Shown one piece after another: positions 47,839-58,998 of a stretch of DNA of 64,000 nt. The DNA is from Haematobia irritans. Its lineage: Eukaryota; Arthropoda; Insecta; Diptera; Muscidae. Where the stretch lies: positions 70,598,537 through 70,662,536 of the forward strand of contig NC_134401.1 of assembly GCF_050003625.1 (NCBI RefSeq), given 5' to 3'. Numbering within the stretch: the first letter of the stretch is position 1; the number at the start of each line of letters is the position of its first letter. The notes beneath the pieces were generated by a model. That model was given only the letters and a program-made list of their open reading frames with translations, ran no database searches and was not told where the DNA came from. Position numbers and translations under genes: made by a program.

Positions 47839-48694
47839 CTATTTGTTTTGAAGCAAAGTATTTCCATTACACATCGTTTGAATGCTGCATCCAGATTCAA
47901 TATGTTCTATTACTTGCTGTTTCAGCTGTGCGACATGTTCTTTCAAGTTTTTGATAATTGCACCTAAATCTGTATTTTCACCCTTCAGAGTTTTAACCTT
48001 ATCTTCCAGTCTTGAGATACGCTCTAGTTTCCTTTTACGACATTTAGAAGCGGCCACGCGATTTCGTTGGCGCTTTCGTTCTAATTTGATTTTCTCTTGA
48101 GTCTCCATGTCGATTGGGCTTACTGGAGGTGAAGCAGGAGGATTTTGTGGTTCGTCTTTTATGGGAATAGTAGTAAAAGTTTCTGAAATTGGTTTGTTTA
48201 CTATAGTTGAATCAGCAATAAATAAATAAATATAAAGGGTTACCTAGTTCCGTATAAGTAAATGAACCACCGCTCATTCCCGATGCCAAAGTACTTGTGG
48301 TAGTTAAAGGTACACAACTCTTGCTACTATTGTTATGTAGATTGTTCAGTGCTTCTTCGAATCCTTTTCCAAACGCTTCTTGTTCGGATGTTACAGTGGA
48401 AGTTTCTGTTTGAAAAATAGAACCCGGTTGTGGAGTGGGAAGCAAATGTAATATTTTGTCAAAATCCGGTGTCGCCAGAGACTTCTGCTGAGATTCTGGC
48501 GACTCCATAATTAATGGATTTCGCTTTTTTGTAGTATTTTTTAAATTTAATGATGCAGGACGTTTGTTTCCGGAGATTCCAGATGAAGAAGGCGATTGGA
48601 ACAACATATCACCGTCTTTCACTGTGCAAGGCTCGGATTTTATCGAGATATTGGACGGCATTTCGTTAGCATTACTTGCTACAGTTACCTTCAT
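47839..48694 (-). CDS. Jra: Jun-related transcription factor (two exons)
   Basis: Ortholog of Drosophila Jra, the c-Jun half of AP-1, a nuclear bZIP factor acting downstream of JNK. Exon 1 is 48694-48244, exon 2 is 48182-47839, together 264 codons (Drosophila about 289). Start [14 protein letters not shown] at 48694 fits the family better than an in-frame Met at 48781. Exon 1 has the delta-like region [20 protein letters not shown] with SP and TP sites expected for MAP kinases, then [18 protein letters not shown], conserved with Drosophila. Exon 2 has IKDEP and SPPVSPID, then the bZIP: basic region [20 protein letters not shown] and a zipper with Leu at heptad spacing. No damage seen. The intron excludes a retrocopy. 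It is the only intact host gene in the window. Confidence 0.95.
48183..48243 (-). other. Jra intron, 61 bp
   Basis: Donor GAACTAG/GTAACC and acceptor CAATTTCAG/AAAC on the minus strand. Joining keeps the frame (phase 1) and restores the alignment to Drosophila Jra around the acidic IKDEP block. The length is typical for a fly intron. Confidence 0.92.
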
Positions 48695-48760
48695 GACATA
48701 TAAAGATATCGATGTTGTGATGGATGTTGGATATAAAACAAACAATAGCAAAACGAAAGT

Positions 48761-48781
48761 ATGAGTCACACTATGACTCAT
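48761..48781 (-). promoter_or_regulatory. Symmetric pair of AP-1 sites upstream of Jra
   Basis: ATGAGTCA, a 5-base spacer CACTA, then TGACTCAT: two consensus AP-1 heptamers (TGAGTCA, TGACTCA) arranged as a perfect 8+8 inverted repeat, 66 bases upstream of the start codon. Mammalian c-jun is autoregulated through AP-1-like sites in its promoter. Here the same is inferred. Whether it lies in promoter or 5' UTR is not known. Confidence 0.7.
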
Positions 48782-49077
48782 AAACTACAATTCAATTCTT
48801 TTTATTATCTATATCCTAATTCAAAAGCGTTCCATCTTCCCCCTCACCAAATCACGAAACAGGCACGGTTATGCATCGTAAGCGTAGCGTGGCGTGTCAG
48901 CTGTTTATTTTTGATATACGACAGCCCATACAAACGATTATCCAACGTTTGCACAACGTACGCGTGTCGTAAGATTCAGAAAAAAAAAAACAAATTAACT
49001 GTCACATCCCATGATATGTCGACGTTGATAAAAACTAATTGGTCGCCTTTGCAGTTTGTTTTCTGCACATAAAGCAA
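48782..49077 (-). promoter_or_regulatory. Probable Jra promoter / 5' UTR region
   Basis: 296 bp between the AP-1 pair and the Foldback-like palindrome. No transposon is recognised. It is less AT-rich than most of the window and has CG-containing stretches (about 48880-48970). On the minus strand ATATAGATAATAAAAAG at about 48800-48816 is TATA-like. Promoter role inferred from position only. Confidence 0.4.
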
Positions 49078-49327
49078 ACCTGCGTGAAGATAGCGACGTC
49101 GCTAACTTTCGATAACAGGGTTATCGAAAAAATAACAGGGTGACACAGAGACGACAAAAACTGAATTAATATGAGACGGACAGACAGAATATTTAATGAA
49201 ATGTATGTATTTCCGTGCTTAAAAACAACGATTTTTACACAGAATATGGTAGAGAACATCTTTACCTACAATTTAATGTGCCACATGTGCCTGTTCAATG
49301 TTATTTAGCTTGGTTATTACTGGGTAC

Positions 49328-51000
49328 TGGTGGTCAGGACACTATTTCCCATGTGGAGTCCAGGAATGGACTTCGTACACAAAAGTGACAACGGAACTTG
49401 GTAGAGGACATCAATACCTACAATTTGGTATACCACATGTATCTGGGAAACGCCGAGTGTAGAACAAAATTTTCCAGAAACTGTTGGACGCACTGGTGGT
49501 CAGGACAGTATTTCCAGCGCTGAGGCCAGGAATTGACTTCGTACACAAAAACGACAACGGAACTTGGTAGAGGGCATCAATACCTACAATTTGGTATACA
49601 ACATGTATCTGGGAAACGCCGAGTGTAGAACAAAATTTTCCAGAAACTGTTGGACGCACTGGTGGTCAGGACAGTATTTCCAGCGCTGAGGCCAGGAATG
49701 AACTTCGTACACAAAAGTGACAACGGATATTGATAGAGGGCATCAATACCTACAATTTGGTATACAATGTGTATCTGGGAAACGCCGAGTGTAGAACAAA
49801 ATTTTCCAGAAACTGTTGGACGCACTGGTGGTCAGGACAGTATTTCTAGCGCTGAGGCCAGGAATTGACTTCGTACACAAAAATGACAACGGAACTTGAT
49901 AGAGGGCATCAATACCTACAATTTGGTGTACAACATGTATCTGGGAAACGCCGAGTGTAGAATAAAATTTTCCAGAAACTGTTGGACGCACTGGTGGTCA
50001 GGACAGTATTTCCAGCGCTGAGGCCAGGAATGGACTTCGTACACATAACTGACAACGGAACTTGGTAGAGGACATCAATACCTACAATTTGGTATACCAC
50101 ATGTATCTGGGAAACGCCGAGTGTAGAACAAAAATTTCCAGAAACTGTTGGACGCACTGGTGGTCAGGACAGTATTTCCAGCGCTGAGGCCAGGAATTGA
50201 CTTCGTACACAAAAATGACAACGGAACTTGGTAGAGGGCATCAATACCTACAATTTGGTATACAACATGTATCTGGGAAACGCCGAGTGTAGAACAAAAT
50301 TTTCCAGAAACTGTTGGACGCACTGGTGGTCAGGACAGTATTTCCAGCGCTGAGGCCAGGAATGAACTTCGTACACAAAACTGATAACGGATATTGATAG
50401 AGGGCATCAATACCTACAATATGGTATACCACATGTATCTGGGAAACGCCGAGTGTAGAACAAAAATTTCCAGAAACTGTTGGACGCACTGGTGGTCAGG
50501 ACAGTATTTCCAGCGCTGAGGCCAGGAATTGACTTCGTACACAAAACTGACAACGGATGTTGATAGAGGGCATCAATACCTACAATTTGGTATACCACAT
50601 GTATCTGGGAAACGCCGAGTGTAGAACAAAAATTTCCAGAAACTGTTGGACGCACTGGTGGTCAGGACAGTATTTCCAGCGCTGAGGCCAGGAATGGACT
50701 TCGTACACAAAACTGACAACGGAACTTGGTAGAGGACATCAATACCTACAATTTGGTATACCACATGTATCTGGGAAACGCCGAGTGTAGAACAAAATTT
50801 TCCAGAAACTGTTGGACGCACTGGTGGTCAGGACACTATTTCCAGCACTGAGGCCAGGAATGGACTTCGTATACAAAAGTGACAACGGATATTGATAGAG
50901 GGCATCAATACCTACAATTTGGTATACCACATGTATCTGGGAAACGCCGAGTGTAGAACAAAATTTTCCAGAAACTGTTGGACGCACTGGTGGTCAGGAC
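49328..51000 (-). repeat. 166-bp tandem array, left arm, 10 units
   Basis: The phrase CTGGTGGTCAGGACA occurs every 166 bases from 49328 to 50987. Units differ at a few positions, for example in GGAACTTGGTAGAGG versus GGATATTGATAGAGG. Open frames of 82 codons in every unit arise from the periodicity. Confidence 0.95.
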
Positions 51001-51378
51001 AGTATTTCAAACGTTGAAGCCAAAAATAAACATTAAACACGAAAAGGAAAACATAACGTAAAATGGGATTTAATAACTTAAATTCTTTCATATGTACAAA
51101 GATCATTTATTACATATTTACAATTAATATCATGTTTTTTCTTTTCAATAATTATTGTTATGACATGTCGATCGTGCAAAGGGTGCATATTTAAAGCACG
51201 TTTCGTAAGTTATTTTGGTAACTCTGCTAAAAGTGTTATAACACATAACAAAATGGCGGACTGGTGTATAACAGATTCCATGGCATATGTGTGTAAGGTA
51301 GTTGCACTTAAAGAGCTCATTACACATATTTTTGTTTTCATTAAAAATGTAGATTATTAATTGCACATAAAATAATAA

Positions 51379-51503
51379 GGGCCAGTTTCTCAATGTCTTG
51401 TTATTATTTATCGTGTCGATAAAACAGCTGATACCATACAAAAATTCTACTAACCGGAGGTCTATCCACCGGTTAAAATTAATCGGAGGATGAGAAACTG
51501 GCC
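51379..51503. mobile_element. GGCCAGTTTCTCA-TIR MITE, 125 bp
   Basis: The ends GGGCCAGTTTCTCA and TGAGAAACTGGCC are flanked by ATAA (51375-51378 and 51504-51507). The right arm of the palindrome (about 53716-53733) lacks it, so the empty site is available in the same window. Confidence 0.8.
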
Positions 51504-52043
51504 ATAAATCGATTTATGGGTAGAATAAACTACATTCATTAAAAATGTAGATTATTAATCACACATAAAATAAATAAATTGATTTATAGGAAGAATAAAA
51601 TACTTCCTGCGAAAATTGAACAAAATTGTACTTCACATTTTGAGATTTGGACAAAGCGTTGTTAAAACTAGGAAAATTTATTGCCTTGGTGTACTTTATA
51701 ACTACAACACAAGAAATTGTACTCTCTCATAGAAGAAAAACTGAACCAAATGTAAAGGAAAAACTATTAGCGCCAAATCATTACCATTTTTACCATACAG
51801 TAGTTCTTTTTGACAACTTTTGGGAACCGTACTAAAAAATTCTTTTGCTTTAGTTCATATTGAACTTATATGTACGGTCATTGAACTTTATATCCACGTT
51901 TGGTTCATAAAATGTTTGATACATACTTAAAACAAGTAAAAAATCATTGGGCTGTTTAAAATTTCCAAAACATAATGAAATTTAACTACAAACAAATAAT
52001 TTCTTTGCACTACAAATAAGTTAAAAATAAGTTGTTTTGCTAA

Positions 52044-52407
52044 AGGCCGGTATGCACCTCTAGCGAAAAATTTCATTCCCATAAGAAATGCATTGCTATT
52101 TATGCTAACGAAATTTTCGGTAGCGTTCAATTTCGTAAGCTGGTACGCACCTCTAATGAAAATAACAGGGTTGTCAAAAGCATATTTTGGCAGCAAACAT
52201 TTAATTTATTACAATCATTGTGTGCGTAAAAGTTTTAAAAGGTCTGTAAATAATAAACAATTTATTTGAGGAATATTTGGAACATATATTAACAATTTTT
52301 AAAAGCGATTAGCTGGATTAAAATTTGTGTACACAGCCCTGTTTTTTTGTTGTAGACTTAAATAAATTTTTGCTACCGAAAATTTCGCTAGAGGTGCATA
52401 CCGGCCT
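52044..52407. mobile_element. AGGCCGGTATGCACC-TIR MITE, 364 bp, Harbinger-like
   Basis: The ends AGGCCGGTATGCACCTCTAG and CTAGAGGTGCATACCGGCCT are perfect inverted repeats. The flanks are TAA (52041-52043 and 52408-52410). The right arm reads TTTGC TAA GACAGC reversed (about 53177-53194) without it. A 3-bp TAA duplication fits PIF/Harbinger; the assignment is inferred. Confidence 0.88.
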
Positions 52408-52763
52408 TAAGACAGCTTAAATTTACAAATAAAAAAATTATTAACATTGTGAACGTAGTATGATTCTACGTTCACATTGTGATTGAAATCTTTCGTTTTC
52501 GAGAATTTTGCCTTTCAATACAAAAGTGAGATATCAAATAATATAAACATTCATATCTAGTGTGAACATAGTACAGTAGTACGTCCTCATTGCAATTTTA
52601 CTTTTTCGAGATTTGCAAATAGCATTTTCATATTAATGCTATGTTCACATTATATGTCTACTTACAATGGATTTCAGTTGAAATATCTACGGATTTCAGT
52701 AGTTTTGCAATTGGATTTCAACAAAATCCACTGCACTGTCATGCACAATTGGTGATCACATCA

Positions 52764-52830
52764 TGAAGTTTTTATTTTTGGCAAAATACGAACAAAATGC
52801 AATTGATACATAGGCATTGTACTTTACATC
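52764..52830. other. Centre (spacer) of the palindrome
   Basis: 67 bp without inverted match, flanked by TGATCACATCA and TGATGTGATCA. It would be the loop of a hairpin. Confidence 0.85.
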
Positions 52831-54097
52831 TGATGTGATCACCAATTGTGCATGACAGTGCAGTGGATTTTGTTGAAATCCAATTGCAAAACTACTGAAA
52901 TCCGTAGATATTTCAACTGAAATCCATTGTAAGTAGACATATAATGTGAACATAGTATTAATATGAAAATGCTATTTGCAAATCTCGAAAAAGTAAAATT
53001 GCAATGAGGACGTACTACTGTACTATGTTCACAATAGATATGAATGTTTATATAATTTGATATCTCACTTTTGTATTGAAAGGCAAAATTCTCGAAAACG
53101 AAAGATTTCAATCACAATGTGAACGTAGAATCATACTACGTTCACATTGTTTATAATTTTTTTATTTGTAAATTTAAGCTGTCTTAGCAAAACAACTTAT
53201 TTTTAACTTATTTGTAGTGCAAAGAAATTATTTGTTTGTAGTTAAATTTTATTATGTTTTGGAAATTTTCCACAGCCCAATGATTTTTTACTTTTTTTAA
53301 GTATGTATCAAACATTTTATGAACCAAACGTGGATATAAAGTTCAATGACCGTACATATAAGTTCAATATGAACTAAAGCAAAAGAATTTTTTAGTACGG
53401 TTCCCAAAAGTTGTCAAAAAGAACTACTGTATGGTAAAAATGGTAATGATTTGGCGCTAATAGTTTTTCCTTTACATTTGGTTCAGTTTTTCTTCTATGA
53501 GAGAGTACAATTTCTTGAGTTGTAGTTATAAAGTACACCAAGGCAATAAATTTTCCTAGTTTTAACAACGCTTTGTCCAAATCTCAAAATGTGAAGTACA
53601 ATTTTGTTCAATTTTCGCAGGAAGTATTTTATTCTTCCTATAAATCAATTTATTTATTTTATGTGTGATTAATAATCTACATTTTTAATGAATGTAGTTT
53701 ATTCTACCCGTAAATCGATTTATTATTTTATGTGCAATTAATAATCTACATTTTTAATGAAAACAAAAATATGTGTAATGAGCTCTTTAAGTGCAACTAC
53801 CTTACACACATATGCCATGGAATCTGTTATACACCAGTCCGCCATTTTGTTATGTGTTATAACACTTTTAGCAGAGTTACCAAGATAACTTACGAAACAC
53901 GTGCTTTAAATATGCACCCTTTGCACGATCGACATGTCATAACAATAATTATTGAAAAGAAAAAACATGATATTAATTGTAAATATGTAATAAATGATCT
54001 TTGTACATATGAAAGAATTTAAGTTATTAAATCCCATTTTAAGTTATGTTTTTCTTTTCGTGTTTAATGTTTATTTTTGGCTTTAACGTTTGAAATA

Positions 54098-54945
54098 GTG
54101 TCCTGACCACCAATGCGTCCAACAGTTTCTGGAAAATTTTGTTCTACACTCGGCGTTTCCCAGATACATGTGGTATACCAAATTGTAGGTATTGATGTCC
54201 TCTACCAAGTTCCGTTGTCACTTTTGTGTACGAAGTCCATTCCTGGCCTCAGCGCTGGAAATACTGTCCTGACCACCAGTGCGTCCAACAGTTTCTGGAA
54301 AATTTTGTTCTACACTCGGCGTTTCCCAGATACATGTGGTATACCAAATTGTAGGTGTTGATGCCCTCTATCAATATCCGTTGTCAGTTTTGTGTACGAA
54401 GTCCATTCCTAGCCTCAGCGCTGGAAATAGTGTCCTGACCACCAGTGCGTCCAACAGTTTCTGGAAAATTTTGTTCTACACTCGGCGTTTCCCAGATACA
54501 TGTGGTATACCAAATTGTAGGTATTAATGCCCTCTATCAATATCCGTTGTCACTTTTGTGTACGAAGTCCATTCCTGGCCTCAGCGCTGGAAATACTGTC
54601 CTGACCACCAGTGCGTCCAACAGTTTCTGGAAAATTTTGTTCTACACTCGGCGTTTCCCAGATACATGTGGTATACCAAATTGTAGGTATTGATGCCCTC
54701 TATCAATATCCGTTGTCACTTTTGTGTACGAAGTCCATTCCTAGCCTCAGCGCTGGAAATAGTGTCCTGACCACCAGTGCGTCCAACAGTTTCTGGAAAA
54801 TTTTGTTCTACACTCGGCGTTTCCCAGATACATGTGGTATACCAAATTGTAGGTATTGATGTCCTCTACCAAGTTCCGTTGTCACTTTTGTGTACGAAGT
54901 CCATTCCTGGACTCCACATGGGAAATAGTGTCCTGACCACCAGTA
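54098..54945 (+). repeat. 166-bp tandem array, right arm, 5 units
   Basis: The reverse complement of the left array unit, with joints at 54101, 54267, 54433, 54599, 54765 and 54931. Confidence 0.95.
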
Positions 54946-55192
54946 CCCAATAATAACCAAGCTAAATAACATTGAACAGGCACATGTGGCGCACCAAATT
55001 GTAGGTAAAGCTGTTCTCTACCATATTCTGTGTATAAATCGTTGTTTTTAAGCACGGAAATATATAAATTTCATTAAATATTCTGCCTGTCCGTCTTATA
55101 TTAATTCAGTTTTTGTCGTCTCTGTGTCACCCTGTTATTTTTTCGATAATCCTGTTATCGAAAGTTAGCGACGTCGCTATCTTCACGCAGGT

Positions 55193-55300
55193 CTTATATT
55201 GTGGGCAATATATTAATTCAGTTTATGGCGTATCTGTGTCACCCAATTATTTTTTGATAACTCTTTTATCGAAAGTTAGTGACGTCGCTACGCAAGTTAT
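55193..55300 (+). repeat. Partial second copy of the palindrome end
   Basis: ATATTAATTCAGTTT...TCGAAAGTTAGTGACGTCGCTA repeats the last 100 bp of the right arm (about 55095-55180) in diverged form, so the right end carries an extra, older terminal unit. Both include the near-palindrome TAG(C/T)GACGTCGCTA. Confidence 0.75.
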
Positions 55301-56145
55301 TTGTCATATCTTTTCATTTTCGCTGTTATCATATTTTTTTATGGAAAAAACCCTAAAAATCAATATAAATTTGTAAAACATAAGTTACAAATACAAGTAA
55401 TATACATTGCGGAGCTTCAATTGAATGGTGAGAAAGTATTCAACAATTGTATTTGCTTTGGAAATTTGGCAGTTGTTCTGTTCATTAGCTATTTTTTTTT
55501 TTAATATTTCGACATGAAGGCAAGACCGATATTTTTACTTTATGTCTAAAAGTGACAAAAATTGCATCCAAAAAAACAAAAGTTAATACTAGTTTTGATA
55601 TTTTAGCAAGAAATTTAGTCGTTGCAATAAAGGTGTTGAACGACTAATAATGGAAAACCTACACAAATTATAGCATGGCATGTAACATCTACACTTTTCT
55701 CACTGGGGCTAAACATTTCCACATGTACGAATGGTACGTTCTTCTGTAGTATATGATTGATGTTTCGTTGAACTTACAAATTTTAATGATACAAAACCTG
55801 CTCAATCAAAATTGGCGCTGCTCCCCCACTGGATCCTCGTGGCGCCACTCTAGGGGGCGCGCCACCATTTGGGAAGCCCTGAATTAGTGGGAAATTTGGC
55901 AATTCAAATCCACTTTAACTAGATTTCAATTGTTATTTGCCTTATAAAAAAGGGATTTCAAATCCACTTTTGGTACATTTCGAGCCTATTAAGCTTTGTG
56001 TATATAGGGGTTTATGTCTAAACGTGACGAAAATTATATCAAAATGTTTAAAATGTGTGAAGACAAAGTGGATAATAGTTCTGGTATTTTAGGAAAAAAA
56101 TGTATTTAAAATGTAGGTAGTGAACGACTAATAAAGTAAAACCTT
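55301..56145. other. Non-coding; hAT-like end between diverged direct repeats
   Basis: About 55537-55660 and 56012-56145 share TTTATGTCTAAA(A/C)GTGAC and AACGACTAATAA in the same order. Between them, TTTGGGAAGCCCTG at 55868-55881 (reverse: CAGGGCTTCCCAAA) resembles a hAT terminus next to a GC-rich stretch. The other end was not found. Confidence 0.35.
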
Positions 56146-57550
56146 CAAAGCATAAATAAGATTGGTCCTAATATAGAACCTTGAGGAACCCCAGAATAAA
56201 TATTACACTAATTCGATTCCGACCATTATTTGAAACAAATTGTGATCGTTGTGACAGAAAAGACATCAAATTACAAGACGTACCAGGGAAAAAGAATTGG
56301 TAATAGAGCTTAGAATGTATTATGCCATGATCAATCGAATCAAAGGCCTTACTTACTTACTTAATTTGATCCTTAAGCACATATTCAAAGGCTTTCAACA
56401 AAGCAGGTAAAAGGGATATTGGCCGATAGTGGCCCGGGATTAGTATCACCAGTATTCTTCTTCTGTAGCGGGACTACTCGAGCCGTTTTCCAATCCGAAG
56501 GAAATGTACTTGTCATAATTATGGCATTGAAGACATGCAAAATATGTCCACAGATCACACGAATTACAATCTTTAATAACCTAATGGGAATTCCATCAAC
56601 ACCCATAGCATTAGACCTATCCTAAATATTGCACATTGTAGTTCAAAAGAACTGATACCCCTAAAACATAACTCATTGGGACGATCAACAAACTGAACAT
56701 GAAAATTAGAGCTAGATGTAAAAGTGGACGAAACAGAAGTGAAATGAGTATTCAATAAATTAGGATTAATATTACAGTTATTATCACAGCCAATTGCACC
56801 AGTAGATCTTATCATAGACCACATATCACGGGAGCCTATTGCACCATTGAACAAAAATTAATTCCATAGGCACGCTTAGCTCGCCTTATCACCCTTACAG
56901 CTGTAGCACGGTACATCCTAAACAATGTCTTATTCTTATCAGTCCTATTCTCCATAAACGCCCGTAGTGCAAAATCCCTGTTCTGAATAACCAACCTAAG
57001 CACGGGATCGTTAAACCACCGGGGATGACTAGTGTTAACAACTTTAGTCCTCTCAGGAACAAACTCATCAAAATGCTCAGATAGTATATTATTCAAAAAT
57101 GAATCAGAATATCCGTCTCATTAGTATTGTATAGAGTGATCCGCAGCAGGATCACTTACCAGATTGAAGTATACCAATGAATATGAATCTAAATGAATCG
57201 TAATGCGCCGGGATACTATTATGTACTATAGAAAGGTTAGACCTAGAAATTTGGAAAAGTTTGAGCTAGCTCTCGAATCTAAGATGTTATAATTAAAGTC
57301 ACCCATAACAAGGACGTTTCTAAATCTCGTATTAAAATCCGTCAGGTAGTCTTCAATAGAATCAATATTGCCACTGGGCAAATAAACAACGCATATGACT
57401 ATGCTGGAATTAGCAGAACGCAGTTGTACAAATAGTAACTCACACATACCAGATTCCGACACAGAAAGCAACTTCTTCACCTTATATTTCCTATGCATGT
57501 ACAAAGCCACACCTCCACCTCTGGACTAAGATTTATTATTCCTAAAAAGC
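56146..57550 (-). pseudogene. CR1-like LINE ORF2 remnant
   Basis: Read leftward on the minus strand. Endonuclease part at 57226-57510 (FVQLRSANSSIVICVVYLPS, LVMGDFNYNILDS), linker at 56836-57096 (PRWFNDPVLRLV, RRAKRAY), pre-RT at 56385-56606 (GVDGIPIRLLKIV, WKTARVVPLQKK), then motif A (AFDSIDHGIIHSKL, about 56315-56350) and motif B (GVPQGSILGPILFM, about 56150-56200). Frameshifts separate all parts, and sequence after motif B is missing. No RNase H. The motifs are of CR1/Jockey type, distinct from the LOA-like copies. Confidence 0.75.
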
Positions 57551-58338
57551 CTATATACAGGTATCTCCAAAAAATCTACCTATATTACTAGCCATAGTCA
57601 TAGGACCATTAGGGATTATTGTGTGTATAAAATCTAAAAATAAATCATAATAACATAACAAGCACCCACCTGCCACGCCGACGGAAACTCCAATAAGAAA
57701 CCGTAAAAGTTTGCTAGAAACTTTTGCCAGTTTTTGAAACGAATCTACCATCAGTATCGCAAAGCGAGAGCCAAATACCAGCCAACCCCATACTTACCCC
57801 TTCCACCCGACCTTATGCTAATAAATATTTCATTCAACATCACCCACAACACTGCCAACTGGAGTATACATCACATCATGTGCCACAAGTGTACTTATCC
57901 GACCAATACGGCTTCTTATCATATCCGTAATAAGAAACTAAGTGAGTTTTTTCCCACCATTTTAATCGAACACAATTGCTGCCGGTATTGAATGTATTAT
58001 ACGAAACCTTTTGATCTTATTGTTCTTTTTTAATTTGCGACATAGATTTTTTACTTTAATAGCGGCTGGAGGCAGATTATCATTTAAATAAATTCTCTAC
58101 TCAATATCTATTGCAATAACATTGTTCAGGCATAGGTTACGTTTTGCCATGTATTTTTTGATTTAGAGTAGCATAGTTTTTTTTGTGTTTGCCGATCCAA
58201 AAATATGCATCCACTTCCTCTTTTTTGAGGACACCAACAGCCTCGGAAATTTTGAAGGCGATATCCATAGGTTCACATGTGAAAGGTAGACCGATAACCA
58301 GGATGTCTACGACACAACTGCTGCCTCATTTTATGGTT
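57551..58338. other. Unassigned sequence with an unrecognised small ORF
   Basis: A plus-strand open frame at 57724-57930 (68 codons, ending QVYLSDQYGFLSYP) and an overlapping one at 57734-57991 show no domain I know. They have no flanking gene structure. It lies between the ORF2 and ORF1 pieces of the CR1-like LINE and may be an insertion in it. Confidence 0.3.
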
Positions 58339-58686
58339 TTAATGTTGTAGTTGTTTCATACTTTCATTCGTAGCACGGCAGTAATGATCAATCTTTGTTT
58401 TCAATTGTTTTTGAACAGAAGAAAAGTTAGATTCAAGCTCGGGCTTTATTGTTGCCGGAAGGGAAGAGACTAAGTCATCAAGCTTTTTGGCTAAATTGTT
58501 TATAGCTGCACATACATCACCGGTGCTGGAAGATGAGGGGTAGAACGCAGAACAATTTGGACAATACCAGCGTAAAGTGCTTCTTTTCTTCACATACATT
58601 TCAAATGAAGTTTCAGGTAGGAGGCAACAATCGATACGATTGTACCAACGTTCACACACATATGATGTTTTTATTGCAGGTGCCAC
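58339..58686 (-). pseudogene. CR1-like LINE ORF1 fragment
   Basis: 115 codons. CERWYNRIDCC and WYCPNC resemble the C-terminal half of the PHD-like zinc finger that begins ORF1 of many CR1 LINEs, followed by a probable coiled coil (INNLAKKLDDLVSSLP). Truncated on both sides. The orientation and position agree with the ORF2 remnant. Confidence 0.55.
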
Positions 58687-58998
58687 AAGTTGATGCTGTT
58701 TTTGTTGATCTAACAGATGGCGGCATTTTGTGCGTAGAGATTAGCAAACAGGAATGAAATATTTATGTAATGTTGGAAAACTTGTTGGTATTCGTTTTCT
58801 GATTCACCGAAGAAAATACTTTACTCGTATGCAAGATTTGTTGAGTTTTAACAAATGAATCTTTTTAAATTCATTAAATAGCCAGAGACCAACATTTTTT
58901 TTTAATAGAAATAGAACTATGTTGCCAAAATTTAAATTTGTTAAGGGTTAAGAATATATCGCCAAATGAAAATTTGGCAATTTTCTACATTCTGGTTT

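Larger units (their letters stand above)
49078..55192. mobile_element. Foldback-like element: 6.1-kb palindrome with tandem arrays in both arms
   Basis: 49078-52763 and 52831-55192 are inverted copies of each other around a 67-bp centre. The ends are ACCTGCGTGAAG and CTTCACGCAGGT. Both arms contain an array of 166-bp units near the outer end and unique sequence near the centre. This architecture, long inverted repeats with internal tandem subrepeats, is that of Drosophila Foldback elements. The arms are nearly identical in the inner kilobase. They differ in array length and by two MITEs in the left arm. No 9-bp target duplication is evident. No protein-coding gene is inside. The left end lies 384 bp upstream of the Jra start. 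Confidence 0.8.

Noticed and set aside
48695..48781. N-terminal extension of Jra from the in-frame ATG at 48781
   Set aside because: The extension is hydrophobic, unlike Jun N-termini, and runs through the AP-1 double site. The Met at 48694 fits the family.
49411..50987. Series of near-identical 82-codon ORFs (and mirrored ones at 54113-54859)
   Set aside because: They step by exactly 166 bases, overlap each other, and result from the repeat period, which shifts frame each unit. They are not a gene family.
49328..51000. CRISPR-like array
   Set aside because: The whole 166-bp unit is repeated with no unique spacers, and the genome is eukaryotic.
49078..55192. Palindrome as a chimeric-read assembly artefact
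   Set aside because: The arms differ by two MITEs with correct target duplications and by five array units, which a folded read would not create.
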